A DNA stretch of 64,000 bases from Dehalococcoidia bacterium. GTDB lineage: Bacteria > Chloroflexota > Dehalococcoidia > Dehalococcoidales > UBA2162. Under the pieces are notes generated by a model. The model was not told the origin of the DNA, did not search any database, and was given only the letters and a program-made list of their open reading frames with translations. A program made the position numbers and the translations under genes. The stretch spans positions 43,077 to 107,076 of the forward strand of contig DUFA01000107.1 in assembly GCA_011191975.1 (NCBI GenBank), read 5' to 3'. How positions within the stretch are numbered: the first letter of the stretch is position 1; every line of letters starts with the position of its first letter. Positions 50,048 to 59,045 of the stretch are shown here, in pieces.

Positions 50048-50794
50048 TTATCCGTTCTCATATTCCTGTCTTATTCCAGTCATTACCTTCACAGAGTATT
50101 CACTCCGTTCTTCATTACTCATCCTGGTAATCGGCAACACCCATTCCATCTCCTGAAGATTTTCCAGCAGCATTGGGATTAAGTCGAATGGTACTGAAAT
50201 CAGAAGTAATCCTTCAGGAAACAGTTTCTGGTTTTTCATGCCATAGCCTATTCCGGTAACCACGTAGTTCATTTCACCCGTCAAATACGGATATGAAAAA
50301 ATCCAGCCACACACTAGTACAGGAGTACATTTTGAGGTAATAGGTTTTCCAGTTGAATAACTCAAAGCCCTTAGTATAATTTCTGCTTGAGAAGGAGTGG
50401 CCGTGAAAATAAGTAAATCCGGAGAGAAGGACAATTTATCGAGAGAAGAAAACGCTACATACCTGACAGTATCTTTTGGAATACGCTGTATATACCCGTA
50501 TATTCTCGCGTTTGCTCGTGCTTCCTGATATATTCTCTCTTTCGCGCCTATCTGACCGCTTTCGATCACCGGATCAGGATCTTCTAATCCCAAAATCAGT
50601 GTATCAACACACGCGAAATTTTCTCTGCCTGCACAAAACGGTGATCCCTCCTGAGCTTCCTTAAACATTCTGCATATTGGAGCACTCGATCTGTACGGTT
50701 GTATTCCCTCTGGTTTGTTAAGAAGGAATTTTACAGCCACAGGTGAATATTCGAAATTAAATTTTCCCAGAATAGAATAATTCCTTAAAGTCAT
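50048..50794 (-). CDS. DUF169 family protein
   Basis: 248 residues. EYSPVAVKFLLNKPEGI near the start, a cysteine in ICRMFKEAQEGSPFC, then FSPDLLIFTATPSQAEIILR and CTPVLVCGWIFSYP are the DUF169 pattern, a family widespread in anaerobes with unknown function. GGAGGT six bases before ATG 50794. The cysteines could bind a metal or cofactor. Confidence 0.88.
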   Translation of the reverse strand: MTLRNYSILGKFNFEYSPVAVKFLLNKPEGIQPYRSSAPICRMFKEAQEGSPFCAGRENFACVDTLILGLEDPDPVIESGQIGAKERIYQEARANARIYGYIQRIPKDTVRYVAFSSLDKLSFSPDLLIFTATPSQAEIILRALSYSTGKPITSKCTPVLVCGWIFSYPYLTGEMNYVVTGIGYGMKNQKLFPEGLLLISVPFDLIPMLLENLQEMEWVLPITRMSNEERSEYSVKVMTGIRQEYENG

Positions 50795-50855
50795 GGTAAA
50801 TTTACCTCCATCCTAGACTGAATAGAAGACAGTTGTCATGTATTCATGACACGAA

Positions 50856-51137
50856 TCATTGCATTTTGCGAAGTTTATCAGCTTCTTTCTCAATTGCTTC
50901 TCTGTCGGATCTTCGCTGCCAAACAAAAACGTCCAGAATATGAAAAAACAAACCTATACCCCATCCTCCAAGAGGAAAAACAAACCAGGGAAAACCACCA
51001 CTGGTAACAGCCCAAATAACCACTAGAAATGCATTTACTAGCACATAGATAGCAATATGCGAATACAAGTCTTTTTTCGCTTTTACGCGTTTTCTTGCTT
51101 CTTCGTATATTTCTTCTTCCGTCATCTTAATAGCCAT
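50856..51137 (-). CDS. 2TM domain protein
   Basis: 93 residues from ATG 51137, with GGGAGG upstream. The 2TM domain (PF13239): EEEIYEEARKRVKAKKDLYS, helix 1 HIAIYVLVNAFLVVIW, GGFPWFVFPLGGWGIGLFFH, and a charged C-terminal helix. Often a small histidine-kinase-like membrane module or a free form of it. Function unknown. Confidence 0.85.
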   Translation of the reverse strand: MAIKMTEEEIYEEARKRVKAKKDLYSHIAIYVLVNAFLVVIWAVTSGGFPWFVFPLGGWGIGLFFHILDVFVWQRRSDREAIEKEADKLRKMQ

Positions 51138-51260
51138 TTCTGCACCTCCCATTGTTACTATGCAGTTTTGTTTCTTGTAGTGATGGCAAAGTGGTATTAA
51201 CGAGTAGTATTAATGTTGCCGCTATTGTACCTCATCGGTGTAAAAAAATACTACAATAAA

Positions 51261-51285
51261 AACAGGCCAGTATTTGATACTGGCC
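51261..51285 (-). terminator. Intrinsic terminator of the tRNA-like gene
   Basis: CAGGCCAGTAT and ATACTGGCCTG form an 11-pair stem with a 3-base loop, followed on the minus strand by TTTTTATTG. Ends transcription coming from the tRNA-like sequence just upstream. Confidence 0.85.
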
Positions 51286-51294
51286 TGGGTTATG

Positions 51295-51370
51295 TACCTC
51301 GATGGGGTTCGAACCCACAACCTCCTCCCTGTTTCGGAGACGCTCTTCCAGTTTGAGCTACAAGGGTATC
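51295..51370 (-). tRNA. Degenerate tRNA-Arg(CCG)-like sequence
   Basis: On the minus strand: D stem GCTC/GAGC, T stem and loop GTGGGTTCGAACCCCAT and acceptor end CGAGGTAC are well kept. The anticodon region reads CTCCGAA (anticodon CCG, Arg) but its stem pairs badly, and the acceptor 5' strand TACCCTTG has an extra base against CGAGGTA. No CCA is encoded. It has its own terminator. Either a decayed tRNA or one with unusual pairing. Confidence 0.5.
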
Positions 51371-51448
51371 AGGTTTGTAATCTTGATACAACAGGATTAT
51401 ACCACACAATATGTTAAGAAACAAATAACGTTCAAATCAGAGAATTAT

Positions 51449-51778
51449 CTAAAGCATAACGTGTTCCTCGACTATCCAGACTTTCGCGTCTGTCATATCA
51501 GCAAACTTTTCCCCATCTTCCATGAGCGGCCTGCCTTTCTCAGAATAGAGATACTCCATTGATTTCAGATAGGCATCGATATCGTCATACCACATTTCAA
51601 CAACACCGTCACCATCATATTCCAATCCGGGAACATCGACCAGGTGATTTTGAACATATCTACGGAGACCAGGTATCGATTTTGCCACCAATGGTCCGTG
51701 GGTGTGTTCCCAGTATTTATTGAATTCTTCTCTACTCATCCCTGCCTTCCTGCGAGCCACAACTATCGACTTAACCAT
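51449..51778 (-). CDS. EthD-domain protein
   Basis: 109 residues from ATG 51778. AGMSREEFNKYWEHTHGPLV is the typical ferredoxin-like EthD start, followed by GVVEMWYDDIDAYLKSMEYL. Dimeric alpha+beta barrels of this type act in small-molecule degradation or polyketide steps; here the partner is unknown. GGAG about ten bases upstream; the frame to 51802 has no site. A longer partner is not present. Confidence 0.85.
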   Translation of the reverse strand: MVKSIVVARRKAGMSREEFNKYWEHTHGPLVAKSIPGLRRYVQNHLVDVPGLEYDGDGVVEMWYDDIDAYLKSMEYLYSEKGRPLMEDGEKFADMTDAKVWIVEEHVML

Positions 51779-51935
51779 ACGTCTATCACTCCTTAACTTC
51801 AACAGTCTTGGATTCCAAATTATACCGAATAAACATTATACCGAATATACAGGACGCTTTTCACCCATTTCCAAACACAGAATAATCTTAACAAATTGAT
51901 GAAGTATGTTACTTTTTCAGGTATAAAAATAATGC

Positions 51936-51965
51936 TTGACAACCGGAAAATCGGTATGTTATAAG
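51936..51965 (+). promoter_or_regulatory. Promoter-like direct repeat 1
   Basis: TTGACAACCGGAAAATCGG then TATGTTATAAG; -35 TTGACA, 17-18 bases, -10 TTATAA/TATAAG. The spacer includes the palindrome CCGGAAAATCGG. Matches repeat 2 in 22 of 30 positions by eye. Confidence 0.6.
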
Positions 51966-52024
51966 TTTCTATTAAACTTAGAAAGTCAATAAAATATCAC
52001 CAGAAAAATAAAATAAGTAATTTA

Positions 52025-52054
52025 TTGACAAACGGTAAATTGCTATGATATAAG
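52025..52054 (+). promoter_or_regulatory. Promoter-like direct repeat 2
   Basis: TTGACAAACGGTAAATTGC then TATGATATAAG; same layout as repeat 1, 89 bases further on. It lies about 100 bases before the first permease start. Confidence 0.6.
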
Positions 52055-52155
52055 TCATAAACAACGTGGTTAAGGGTTATGGGATTTATATAATAGCAGC
52101 ATCCTAAAATACTTTGCAGTGCTAAATATATACTGCCGTCAATGAAAGGGACAAA

Positions 52156-53154
52156 ATGCGCGCTTACGTAATCAGAAGGCTCTTCTTGATTATACCAACA
52201 CTCTTTCTTATCACTATTCTGGTATTTCTTTTAGTTCGTTTCGTTCCCGGTGATGTTATCGATATGATGCTTGCCCAGATGTCCGAGCAATCGGGTATGG
52301 GGGCTGAGTTAACAGCGGAATATCTCCGGCAAGCGATGGGACTTGACCAGCCCCTATTGAAGCAATATGCAATATGGATGGGATTTATACCAAATCCCCT
52401 TCAGGAAGATAAGTTCCTGGGTGTTGTCCAGGGATTTCTTGGAGAATCATTGTGGAAGAACAAACCGGTCCTTACAGAACTCCTTGAAAGGTTACCAATT
52501 TCAATTGAACTCGGTCTGATAGCCATGATAACAGGCTGGGCTCTCGCGATGCCGATAGGTATATACTCAGCACTCAGGCAGGATACAGCTTGGGACTATC
52601 TAGGTCGTAGTTTTGCTATCGTAATGCTCTCTGTCCCCGGTTTCTGGCTGGCGACGATGGTTATTGTCTATCCTTCGATAATTTGGGGGTGGACACCATC
52701 CCTCGAATATATACCATTTCTGGAAAATCCGGGAGGGAACCTGTTACAGTTCCTGCTCCCGGGATTTCTCATGGGCACTCAAATGTCCGGCGGTCTTATG
52801 AGGATGGTCAGGACCATGGTGCTGGAAGTTATGAGACAGGACTATATCAGGACAGCATGGTCAAAAGGTCTGAACGAGAGAACCGTTATCATCAGGCACG
52901 CCCTCAAGAATGCGTTAATGCCGGTTGTTACTATCGCTGGTATGATGCTTCCGAGTTTAATTGCCGGTTCTGTCATCATGGAGCAGATATTCTGTCTGCC
53001 GGGTGTAGGGCGACTTACCTTCGAAGCACTCACGCAGCGTGATTATCCAATCATATCCGGCATTAACCTAGTTATGGCCACGACGGTACTACTTTGTAAT
53101 CTACTGACTGATATTACTTACGCCTGGATGGACCCCAGGGTACAGTATCGATAG
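52156..53154 (+). CDS. Dipeptide/oligopeptide-type ABC transporter permease 1 (DppB-like)
   Basis: 332 residues, six membrane helices. MRAYVIRRLFLIIPTLFLIT and LVRFVPGDVIDMML are the DppB/OppB start. The EAA-type coupling loop lies in DYIRTAWSKGLNERTVIIRH, where AxSKGL contacts the ATPases; IMEQIFCLPGVGRLTFEAL and DYPIISG follow. First gene of a four-gene operon. The usual gene for a periplasmic or lipoprotein substrate-binding protein is missing next to it. Confidence 0.93.
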   Translation: MRAYVIRRLFLIIPTLFLITILVFLLVRFVPGDVIDMMLAQMSEQSGMGAELTAEYLRQAMGLDQPLLKQYAIWMGFIPNPLQEDKFLGVVQGFLGESLWKNKPVLTELLERLPISIELGLIAMITGWALAMPIGIYSALRQDTAWDYLGRSFAIVMLSVPGFWLATMVIVYPSIIWGWTPSLEYIPFLENPGGNLLQFLLPGFLMGTQMSGGLMRMVRTMVLEVMRQDYIRTAWSKGLNERTVIIRHALKNALMPVVTIAGMMLPSLIAGSVIMEQIFCLPGVGRLTFEALTQRDYPIISGINLVMATTVLLCNLLTDITYAWMDPRVQYR

Positions 53155-53167
53155 GAGTATATAAATA

Positions 53168-54169
53168 ATGGCAGCTACGGCCCAGGGCATACAATCGGCG
53201 GACGTACGCAAACGGCGTAATGCAATAGTGGATTTCTTTATAAGGCTGATTAAGGAAAAACCACTTGGTCTGGTAGGTCTTATTATCGTTATTACGCTGC
53301 TCCTGGCAGGTATCTTTTCGGAGTGGCTGGCACCTTACGGATATAATGAAATCATCCTCTCAGACCGTCTTGACGGACCTACGATTAATCACCTACTTGG
53401 ATGTGACAACCTTGGAAGAGATCTGTTAAGCCGAATTATTTTTGGAGCTAGGATCTCTATGATAGTCGCGCTTGCAGGTTCGGCTATCAGTTCTACCGTA
53501 AGTTTCCTGGTTGGAGCCATTTCCGGGTTTCTCGGCGGCAAGTATGATATGACCGTCCAGAGGTTTGTCGATGCCTGGATGTGTTTCCCCCCGCTGGTAC
53601 TCTACCTTATTGTCATGTCGATTCTCGGCCCTGGTCTTATGCAGGTTATTATAGTTCTCGGCGTATCGATGGGGCTTGGCGGCGGTTCGAGAGTATCAAG
53701 AAGTGCCGTTATACGCATTAAAGAAGACGTGTATTTCGAAGCGGCCAGAGCAATCGGCGTGCCGACATGGACCATTCTGATGCGTCACGTATTACCGAAT
53801 ATTCTACCAATTATGATAATCGGTTTTTCTACCGGTCTTGGTGGATTCATACTTGCCGAAGCATCGCTCAGCTTCCTTGGCTTCGGTATCCCACCTCCCG
53901 TCCCGAGCTGGGGAGGAATGCTCAGCGGCACCGGACGCCAATATATGCTCCAAGCTCCCTGGATGGCTCTATGGCCAGGGGTGGCATTGGCAGTCGTTGT
54001 CTACGGTGTGAACATGCTGGGTGACGCTGTGAGAGACTTATTCGATCCAAGGTTGAGAGGTGGTCTGGGACGATTCGGTGGACTGGCCGGAAATCAGGAG
54101 AAACTTGAGAAACTGGTAGAAAAGAAGAAAGCCGAAGCTGAAAAGCAACGTGCATCATTAAGAAGCTAA
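53168..54169 (+). CDS. Dipeptide/oligopeptide-type ABC transporter permease 2 (DppC-like)
   Basis: 333 residues. NHLLGCDNLGRDLLSRIIFG is the DppC signature; FEAARAIGVPTWTILMRHVL carries the EAA coupling motif; LGFGIPPPVPSWGGML follows. Six membrane helices and a basic C-terminal tail (KKKAEAEKQRASLRS). 13 bases after DppB. Confidence 0.93.
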   Translation: MAATAQGIQSADVRKRRNAIVDFFIRLIKEKPLGLVGLIIVITLLLAGIFSEWLAPYGYNEIILSDRLDGPTINHLLGCDNLGRDLLSRIIFGARISMIVALAGSAISSTVSFLVGAISGFLGGKYDMTVQRFVDAWMCFPPLVLYLIVMSILGPGLMQVIIVLGVSMGLGGGSRVSRSAVIRIKEDVYFEAARAIGVPTWTILMRHVLPNILPIMIIGFSTGLGGFILAEASLSFLGFGIPPPVPSWGGMLSGTGRQYMLQAPWMALWPGVALAVVVYGVNMLGDAVRDLFDPRLRGGLGRFGGLAGNQEKLEKLVEKKKAEAEKQRASLRS

Positions 54170-54215
54170 ACTCATTTGAGTATTAGTTAATGTTAAAGAA
54201 ACGAGGTGATTTGAG

Positions 54216-55220
54216 ATCGCAGAGAAAGTAATCGAAATCGAAAACCTCAAGACTTACTTCTACACGGAAGAGGGAGAGGTCAGAGCGGTTGACGGCGTTA
54301 GTTACTACGTAAACAAAGGCGAATCACTAGGACTGGTAGGTGAAAGCGCCTGCGGAAAAAGTGTAAGCGCAATGTCCATCCTCCAGCTTATTCCCTATCC
54401 TCCTGGAATAATAGTCGGTGGAAAGGTATTGTTCAAAGGTAAAGACCTGCTCAGAGCCACGGATGAAGAGCTTCGAAAGGTCAGGGGTGCTCAAATCGCA
54501 ATGATATTCCAGGAACCTACTACCTCGTTAAACCCCGTACTTTCCGTTAGACTTCAATTGGCTGAATCGCTTGAACTGCACCGCGGGATAAGCAGGCATG
54601 AAGGATACGAAGAGGCTGTTAAACTCATTAAACTCGTGGGTATTCCGGATGCAGAAAGGCGAGCTGAAGATTATCCATACCAGTTCAGCGGTGGCATGCA
54701 GCAGCGTATTATGATGGCTATGGCTCTCGCATGCAATCCTGACCTGATCATAGCAGATGAGCCGACAACATCACTTGACGTTACGGTTCAAGCCCAACTC
54801 CTTGAGTTAATCGATAACTTACGAAGCCAATATGGCACCGCAGTGATTTTGATCACACATAATCTTGGTGTCGTAGCTCGGTATGTTGACCGGGTCAATG
54901 TTATGTACGCAGGCAGGCTTGTTGAGTCAGGACCAACAGACGAGATTTACGGTGCATCCAGGCACCCTTATACCATGGGTTTAATCAGGTCAGTTCCAAG
55001 ACTTGATCTACCCCGAGACCGAAAATTATACGTAATCGATGGTTTACCACCTCACCTGGCCCATCTTCCTGAAGGCTGTGCATTCTCTCCTAGATGTAAA
55101 TATGCTCTCGATAGATGTCATACTGAAAGACCTGAACTTGAAGAAGTAGGAGAAAATCATTTATCCGCCTGTTTTAGAAGAAATGAGGTCGAGTTATTTA
55201 AGAGGGAAGAAGAAGACTAA
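54216..55220 (+). CDS. Dipeptide/oligopeptide-type ABC transporter ATPase 1 (DppD-like), ATC start
   Basis: 334 codons if started at ATC 54216. The ATPase frame is open with family sequence ([31 protein letters not shown], Walker A GESACGKS) back to a TGA at 54207-54209, but contains no ATG, GTG or TTG before 54372, which lies after Walker A. ATC 54216 has GAGGTGA six bases upstream, ideal spacing, so a rare ATC start is likely. Further motifs: [20 protein letters not shown] signature and [14 protein letters not shown]alker B, and the C-terminal oligopeptide motif with [14 protein letters not shown]. The Walker A has A where G is usual (GESACGKS), still GxxxxGKS. Confidence 0.85.
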   Translation: MAEKVIEIENLKTYFYTEEGEVRAVDGVSYYVNKGESLGLVGESACGKSVSAMSILQLIPYPPGIIVGGKVLFKGKDLLRATDEELRKVRGAQIAMIFQEPTTSLNPVLSVRLQLAESLELHRGISRHEGYEEAVKLIKLVGIPDAERRAEDYPYQFSGGMQQRIMMAMALACNPDLIIADEPTTSLDVTVQAQLLELIDNLRSQYGTAVILITHNLGVVARYVDRVNVMYAGRLVESGPTDEIYGASRHPYTMGLIRSVPRLDLPRDRKLYVIDGLPPHLAHLPEGCAFSPRCKYALDRCHTERPELEEVGENHLSACFRRNEVELFKREEED

Positions 55221-56203
55221 TGGCAACAAATACTGAGAATTTAGTTGAAATCGAAAATCTGTATATGTATTTCCCGGTACTCGCCGGTGTCATGAGAAGA
55301 AAGGTAGGCGACGTAAAGGCAATCGACGGGGTAAGTTTTACTATTAGAAAAGGAGAAACACTCGGGCTGGTAGGAGAAAGTGGATGCGGCAAGACTACCA
55401 CCGGACGCTGTATATTACAGTTATACAAGATTACTGGCGGTAAAATCACTTTCAGTGGCAAAGATCTCACGAAAATGAAGGGTAATACGCTGCGCCGAGC
55501 TCGAAGGGATATGCAGTTGATATTCCAAGACCCCTATGCTTCACTCGATCCTCGTATGAATGCCGGTAGTCTTATAGGCGAACCAATGCTCGTTCATAAT
55601 CTGGTAAAAAAAGGGAAAGAGTATACCGAGCAGGTCGCCGAATTGTTAAGACTCGTTCAGCTTGAACCCTACATGGCAGACCGGTATCCCCATGAGTTCA
55701 GCGGAGGTCAAAGGCAGCGTGTCGGGATCGCACGAGCTCTGGCAACAAGACCTGAGCTTATAATATGTGACGAACCCGTATCTGCTTTGGATGTATCGAT
55801 TCAGACGCAGATTATAACATTGTTAATCAGGCTACGTGAAGAAATGAACCTGACATACCTTTTTATAGCTCACGATCTTTCCGTAGTCCGTCATATTAGT
55901 GACCGGGTGGCGGTCATGTACTTGGGGAAGATTGTGGAAATCACCAATAGTGACGAGCTTTATGACAACCCACTCCATCCTTACACTCAAGCTCTGCTAT
56001 CAGCTGTGCCTATACCGGATCCTGCAGTTGACCGTCAGCGAAAGCGTGTTTTATTAACGGGTGATGTACCCAGACCCGTAAATCCCCCTCCCGGTTGTAA
56101 TTTCCATCCCAGATGCCATATGGCATTAGACGTATGTAGAGAACAGACTCCTGAATTCCGGGATATAGGAAACGATCACTGGGTTGCTTGTCACCGGGTA
56201 TAG
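55220..56203 (+). CDS. Dipeptide/oligopeptide-type ABC transporter ATPase 2 (DppF-like)
   Basis: 327 residues. Walker [10 protein letters not shown], signature [17 protein letters not shown], Walker [16 protein letters not shown]-loop AHDLSV, and the C-terminal [14 protein letters not shown] typical of OppF/DppF. Its ATG overlaps the preceding stop (TAATG). Pairs with DppD as the motor of the importer. Confidence 0.95.
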   Translation: MATNTENLVEIENLYMYFPVLAGVMRRKVGDVKAIDGVSFTIRKGETLGLVGESGCGKTTTGRCILQLYKITGGKITFSGKDLTKMKGNTLRRARRDMQLIFQDPYASLDPRMNAGSLIGEPMLVHNLVKKGKEYTEQVAELLRLVQLEPYMADRYPHEFSGGQRQRVGIARALATRPELIICDEPVSALDVSIQTQIITLLIRLREEMNLTYLFIAHDLSVVRHISDRVAVMYLGKIVEITNSDELYDNPLHPYTQALLSAVPIPDPAVDRQRKRVLLTGDVPRPVNPPPGCNFHPRCHMALDVCREQTPEFRDIGNDHWVACHRV

Positions 56204-56328
56204 ACTGTTAGAATCTGATAAAGCGGTGTAATCTGGCTGGATGGAGAAAGCAGCAGCTTTTTACCATCATTTTTTATGTCTCTACCTGCCGCCACAACAA
56301 TCCGGTATTGCTTTAATTTAAGGTAATT

Positions 56329-57366
56329 ATGTCTAAAGCAAAGCGAAGAAGAATCGAAAGAGAAACTCAAAGACGGGTAGCAGAAGCCCAGGCAGTAGAG
56401 AACGTCTGGAGCAGCAGACGCATTATCATCACTGTTTCTATTATCTTCGTTTTAATCATCGCTGTTATTATTGGAGTCAACCATTATTTCAGTGAAGACC
56501 AGAAATACCTTCGAATAGACGTAATATCGGTAGATGGTGAACTTGTTAGCATGGATTATTTTGTCAGGAGATGCTTTGCTTCCGGATCAGATCCAATGGG
56601 TGCTTTGACAAACATTACCAAGGAAATGGTACTTAAGAAAGAAGCAGAAGCAGTAGGCATAGAGATAAGCCCGGAAGCGGTTGAAAATAAACTGATTGAG
56701 ATGGCCAGCGGTGAAGATGACCCGATAACCCAAAGCGAGTTTAAAGAATGGTTCAGGCAACGTCTTAACGACACTAAATTATCAGATGTTGAATATCGCG
56801 ACATAGTGGCTACCCAGCTCATCGGAGAGTTTTTCTATGAGATAATCGCCGATGCTACTCCTAACACCGCCGAACAGGTACGTCTTCATGTAATTCTCAC
56901 TGATACAGAAGAGCAAGCTGAAGAAACGAGGGCACGATTAGTGGCAGGTGAGAGTTTTGCTGACCTGGCACGAGAGATATCTCTTGACGCAACTTCGAGA
57001 GAAAACGGGGGTGACATTGGATGGGTACCAAGAGATGTACTATACGATTCGCGGTATGATGATGTAATATTTGAGCTTGATATCGGTGTAATCAGTGAAC
57101 CATTAGCTTATTATGACATTTCGGTACCTGATCCAAGCTCACCTTCATACATTAATTATTATCTAATGATGGTATCAGAAAAAACAGATTCACGTGAAAT
57201 AGATGAGAAGTATATGGATACTGTCCATGATATAGCCTTTGATCAATGGATCTCACAAATGTATTCCGAACATGAAATTAAATATCATGGTATAAAAAAC
57301 GGATTTGATTCAGAGACCTATGCATGGATAAACTGGCAATTGCAGAAACTTATTGGTGACAAATAG
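56329..57366 (+). CDS. SurA/PrsA-like peptidyl-prolyl isomerase
   Basis: 345 residues. Basic N-terminus then one membrane helix (about 30-50) places the rest outside the cell. A chaperone-type helical part follows (about 60-185), then a parvulin domain (about 185-280): VRLHVILTDTEEQAEETRAR, FADLAREISLDATSRENGGD and IGWVPRDVL. Likely folds exported proteins. TTTAAGGTAATT precedes ATG. The gap of 125 bases after the importer suggests its own promoter. Confidence 0.9.
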   Translation: MSKAKRRRIERETQRRVAEAQAVENVWSSRRIIITVSIIFVLIIAVIIGVNHYFSEDQKYLRIDVISVDGELVSMDYFVRRCFASGSDPMGALTNITKEMVLKKEAEAVGIEISPEAVENKLIEMASGEDDPITQSEFKEWFRQRLNDTKLSDVEYRDIVATQLIGEFFYEIIADATPNTAEQVRLHVILTDTEEQAEETRARLVAGESFADLAREISLDATSRENGGDIGWVPRDVLYDSRYDDVIFELDIGVISEPLAYYDISVPDPSSPSYINYYLMMVSEKTDSREIDEKYMDTVHDIAFDQWISQMYSEHEIKYHGIKNGFDSETYAWINWQLQKLIGDK

Positions 57367-57396
57367 GTTAAAATAACGATAAAATCAGACAGTACA

Positions 57397-58335
57397 ATGA
57401 TTAGAGTAAGAAATCTTACAAAATATTATAATAAACGGCTAGCACTCGATAACATCAGTTTCAACGTTGAAAAGGGAGAAATTGTCGGTTTCCTGGGTCC
57501 CAATGCCGCCGGTAAAACCACCACGATGCGAATACTGACCGGATTTCTTGCCCCTACCCGTGGGGAGGCATGGATTGCCGGTAAAAGTGTGTTGACCGAT
57601 TCTCTTGAAGCACGACAGCATATAGGGTACTTTGCCGAATCAGTTCCCCTGTACACCGATATGACTGTCCGTTCCTACCTGGAATTTTGGGCTAAGCTCA
57701 GAGGACTCGATAAAGAAAGGATTAAAAAGAGAGTAAATGATGTAGTCGAAACCTGTCACCTGGAAGAATACAGGGATGTATATATCGGCAAGCTTTCGAA
57801 AGGATTCAGACAGCGTGTGGGAGTAGGTCAAGCAATTATTCACGAACCCGATGTACTTATTTTAGATGAACCTACTGTAGGTATCGATCCCATACAGGTA
57901 GCAATGACACGGCAGTTGATCAAAGAACTCGGCAAAACCAGCACAATACTTCTTTCAACCCATATACTTCCAGAAGTAAGTATGACCTGTGACAGGGTCA
58001 TCATTATCCATGAAGGGAAAATCATAGCCGAAGACAAGATCGAAAACCTCTCATCAATGGTAGGAACGTCAAAGCGGATACGTCTTGAAGTACAGGGACC
58101 AGCAGACGATGTAACAAAGAGTTTACGACAGATCAGGGGTATCACCAGTGTAAAAATGATCGACGAACGCCATCACATCGCGGAATACCCGGTAAACCAG
58201 GACTTGAGAAGCAAGATAACGGAAACGATTATAAAAGGCGGCTGGACACTGCTTTCGATGGAATCCCTCGAAATGAGTCTCGAAGATGTATTCCTGAAAC
58301 TAACTACGGAAGAAGAAGAGGAAGAAGAACGGTGA
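57397..58335 (+). CDS. ABC transporter ATPase, GldA-like
   Basis: 312 residues. Walker A GPNAAGKTT (an A where G is usual: GPNGAGKTT), signature KLSKGFRQRVGVGQAII, Walker B VLILDEPTVGIDPIQ. Followed by a C-terminal domain ending in an acidic tail (EEEEEEER). It is the motor of an ABC-2 type exporter with the two next genes. 30 bases after the isomerase gene. Confidence 0.92.
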   Translation: MIRVRNLTKYYNKRLALDNISFNVEKGEIVGFLGPNAAGKTTTMRILTGFLAPTRGEAWIAGKSVLTDSLEARQHIGYFAESVPLYTDMTVRSYLEFWAKLRGLDKERIKKRVNDVVETCHLEEYRDVYIGKLSKGFRQRVGVGQAIIHEPDVLILDEPTVGIDPIQVAMTRQLIKELGKTSTILLSTHILPEVSMTCDRVIIIHEGKIIAEDKIENLSSMVGTSKRIRLEVQGPADDVTKSLRQIRGITSVKMIDERHHIAEYPVNQDLRSKITETIIKGGWTLLSMESLEMSLEDVFLKLTTEEEEEEER

Positions 58336-59045
58336 AAAATACGCTGACCATAGCTCAGAGAGAGCTCAAAGCATATTTGACATCGCCGATGGCATATATA
58401 GTTATCTGTATATTCCTGGCTCTTGCCGGTCTTTTCTTCAGTGTATTGAGCTCAGCAGCATATTATGAGACCAGCATTAGTGGGTTTTTAAACTGGGGTA
58501 GTCTGGTACTGTTACTGATGACGGCTGTCATCACGATGAGATTGATTTCCGAGGAGAGAAAGCTCGGTACTCTTGAACTGCTACTTACCTCACCTATAAG
58601 AGACAGCGAATTAGTACTTGGTAAGTTTCTGGGTAGTTTAGGAATGCTTGCAATCATGATTGGACTCACCGTACTCTACCCGATCCTGCTTGAAATCTAT
58701 GGAGATCCGGATCCGGGACCGATAATTTCAGGCTATATCGGCATGTTTCTGTTAGGAATGACATGCCTTGCAGTAGGGATATTCGCCTCAACGCTTTCCT
58801 CCAACCAGATAGTTTCGGCTGTCGTTGCAGGAGGAATCCTTTTCGGTCTCTGGTATATAGGAGTTGCAGCCGGGTATCTCCCCGAGGCATTGGGTAATGT
58901 AATCCAGTATTTTTCACTGCAGTATTACTATCCTGATTTCCTTTCTGGATTCATCGACACGAAAGGAATCGTGTACTATATCAGTATCACTGCGTTATTC
59001 CTCTTCCTGGCAATTAGATCAATTGAAACCAGCAGGTATAGCTAA
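58332..59045 (+). CDS. ABC-2 type permease, GldF-like
   Basis: 237 residues, six membrane helices; TIAQRELKAYLTSPMAYIVI at the start and MRLISEERKLGTLELLLTSP are the ABC-2/GldF pattern. GTG start at 58332 overlaps the ATPase stop by four bases (GTGA), so the two are translationally coupled. Confidence 0.92.
   Translation: MKNTLTIAQRELKAYLTSPMAYIVICIFLALAGLFFSVLSSAAYYETSISGFLNWGSLVLLLMTAVITMRLISEERKLGTLELLLTSPIRDSELVLGKFLGSLGMLAIMIGLTVLYPILLEIYGDPDPGPIISGYIGMFLLGMTCLAVGIFASTLSSNQIVSAVVAGGILFGLWYIGVAAGYLPEALGNVIQYFSLQYYYPDFLSGFIDTKGIVYYISITALFLFLAIRSIETSRYS

Larger units (their letters stand above)
51803..52155. other. AT-rich promoter region of the ABC importer operon
   Basis: 353 bases without a gene. 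Holds two direct-repeat promoter-like sequences 89 bases apart (51936 and 52025) and the leader of the first permease gene. Confidence 0.65.

Noticed and set aside
27040..51290. A biosynthetic gene cluster (SnoaL, hydrolases, EthD, methyltransferase, cupins)
   Set aside because: Genes are single units in both directions with their own sites, and no core synthase is present.
51302..51562. Reading frame starting MGFEPTTSSLF on the plus strand
   Set aside because: It is the antisense of the tRNA-Arg-like gene; this translation is a well-known artefact of tRNA sequences.
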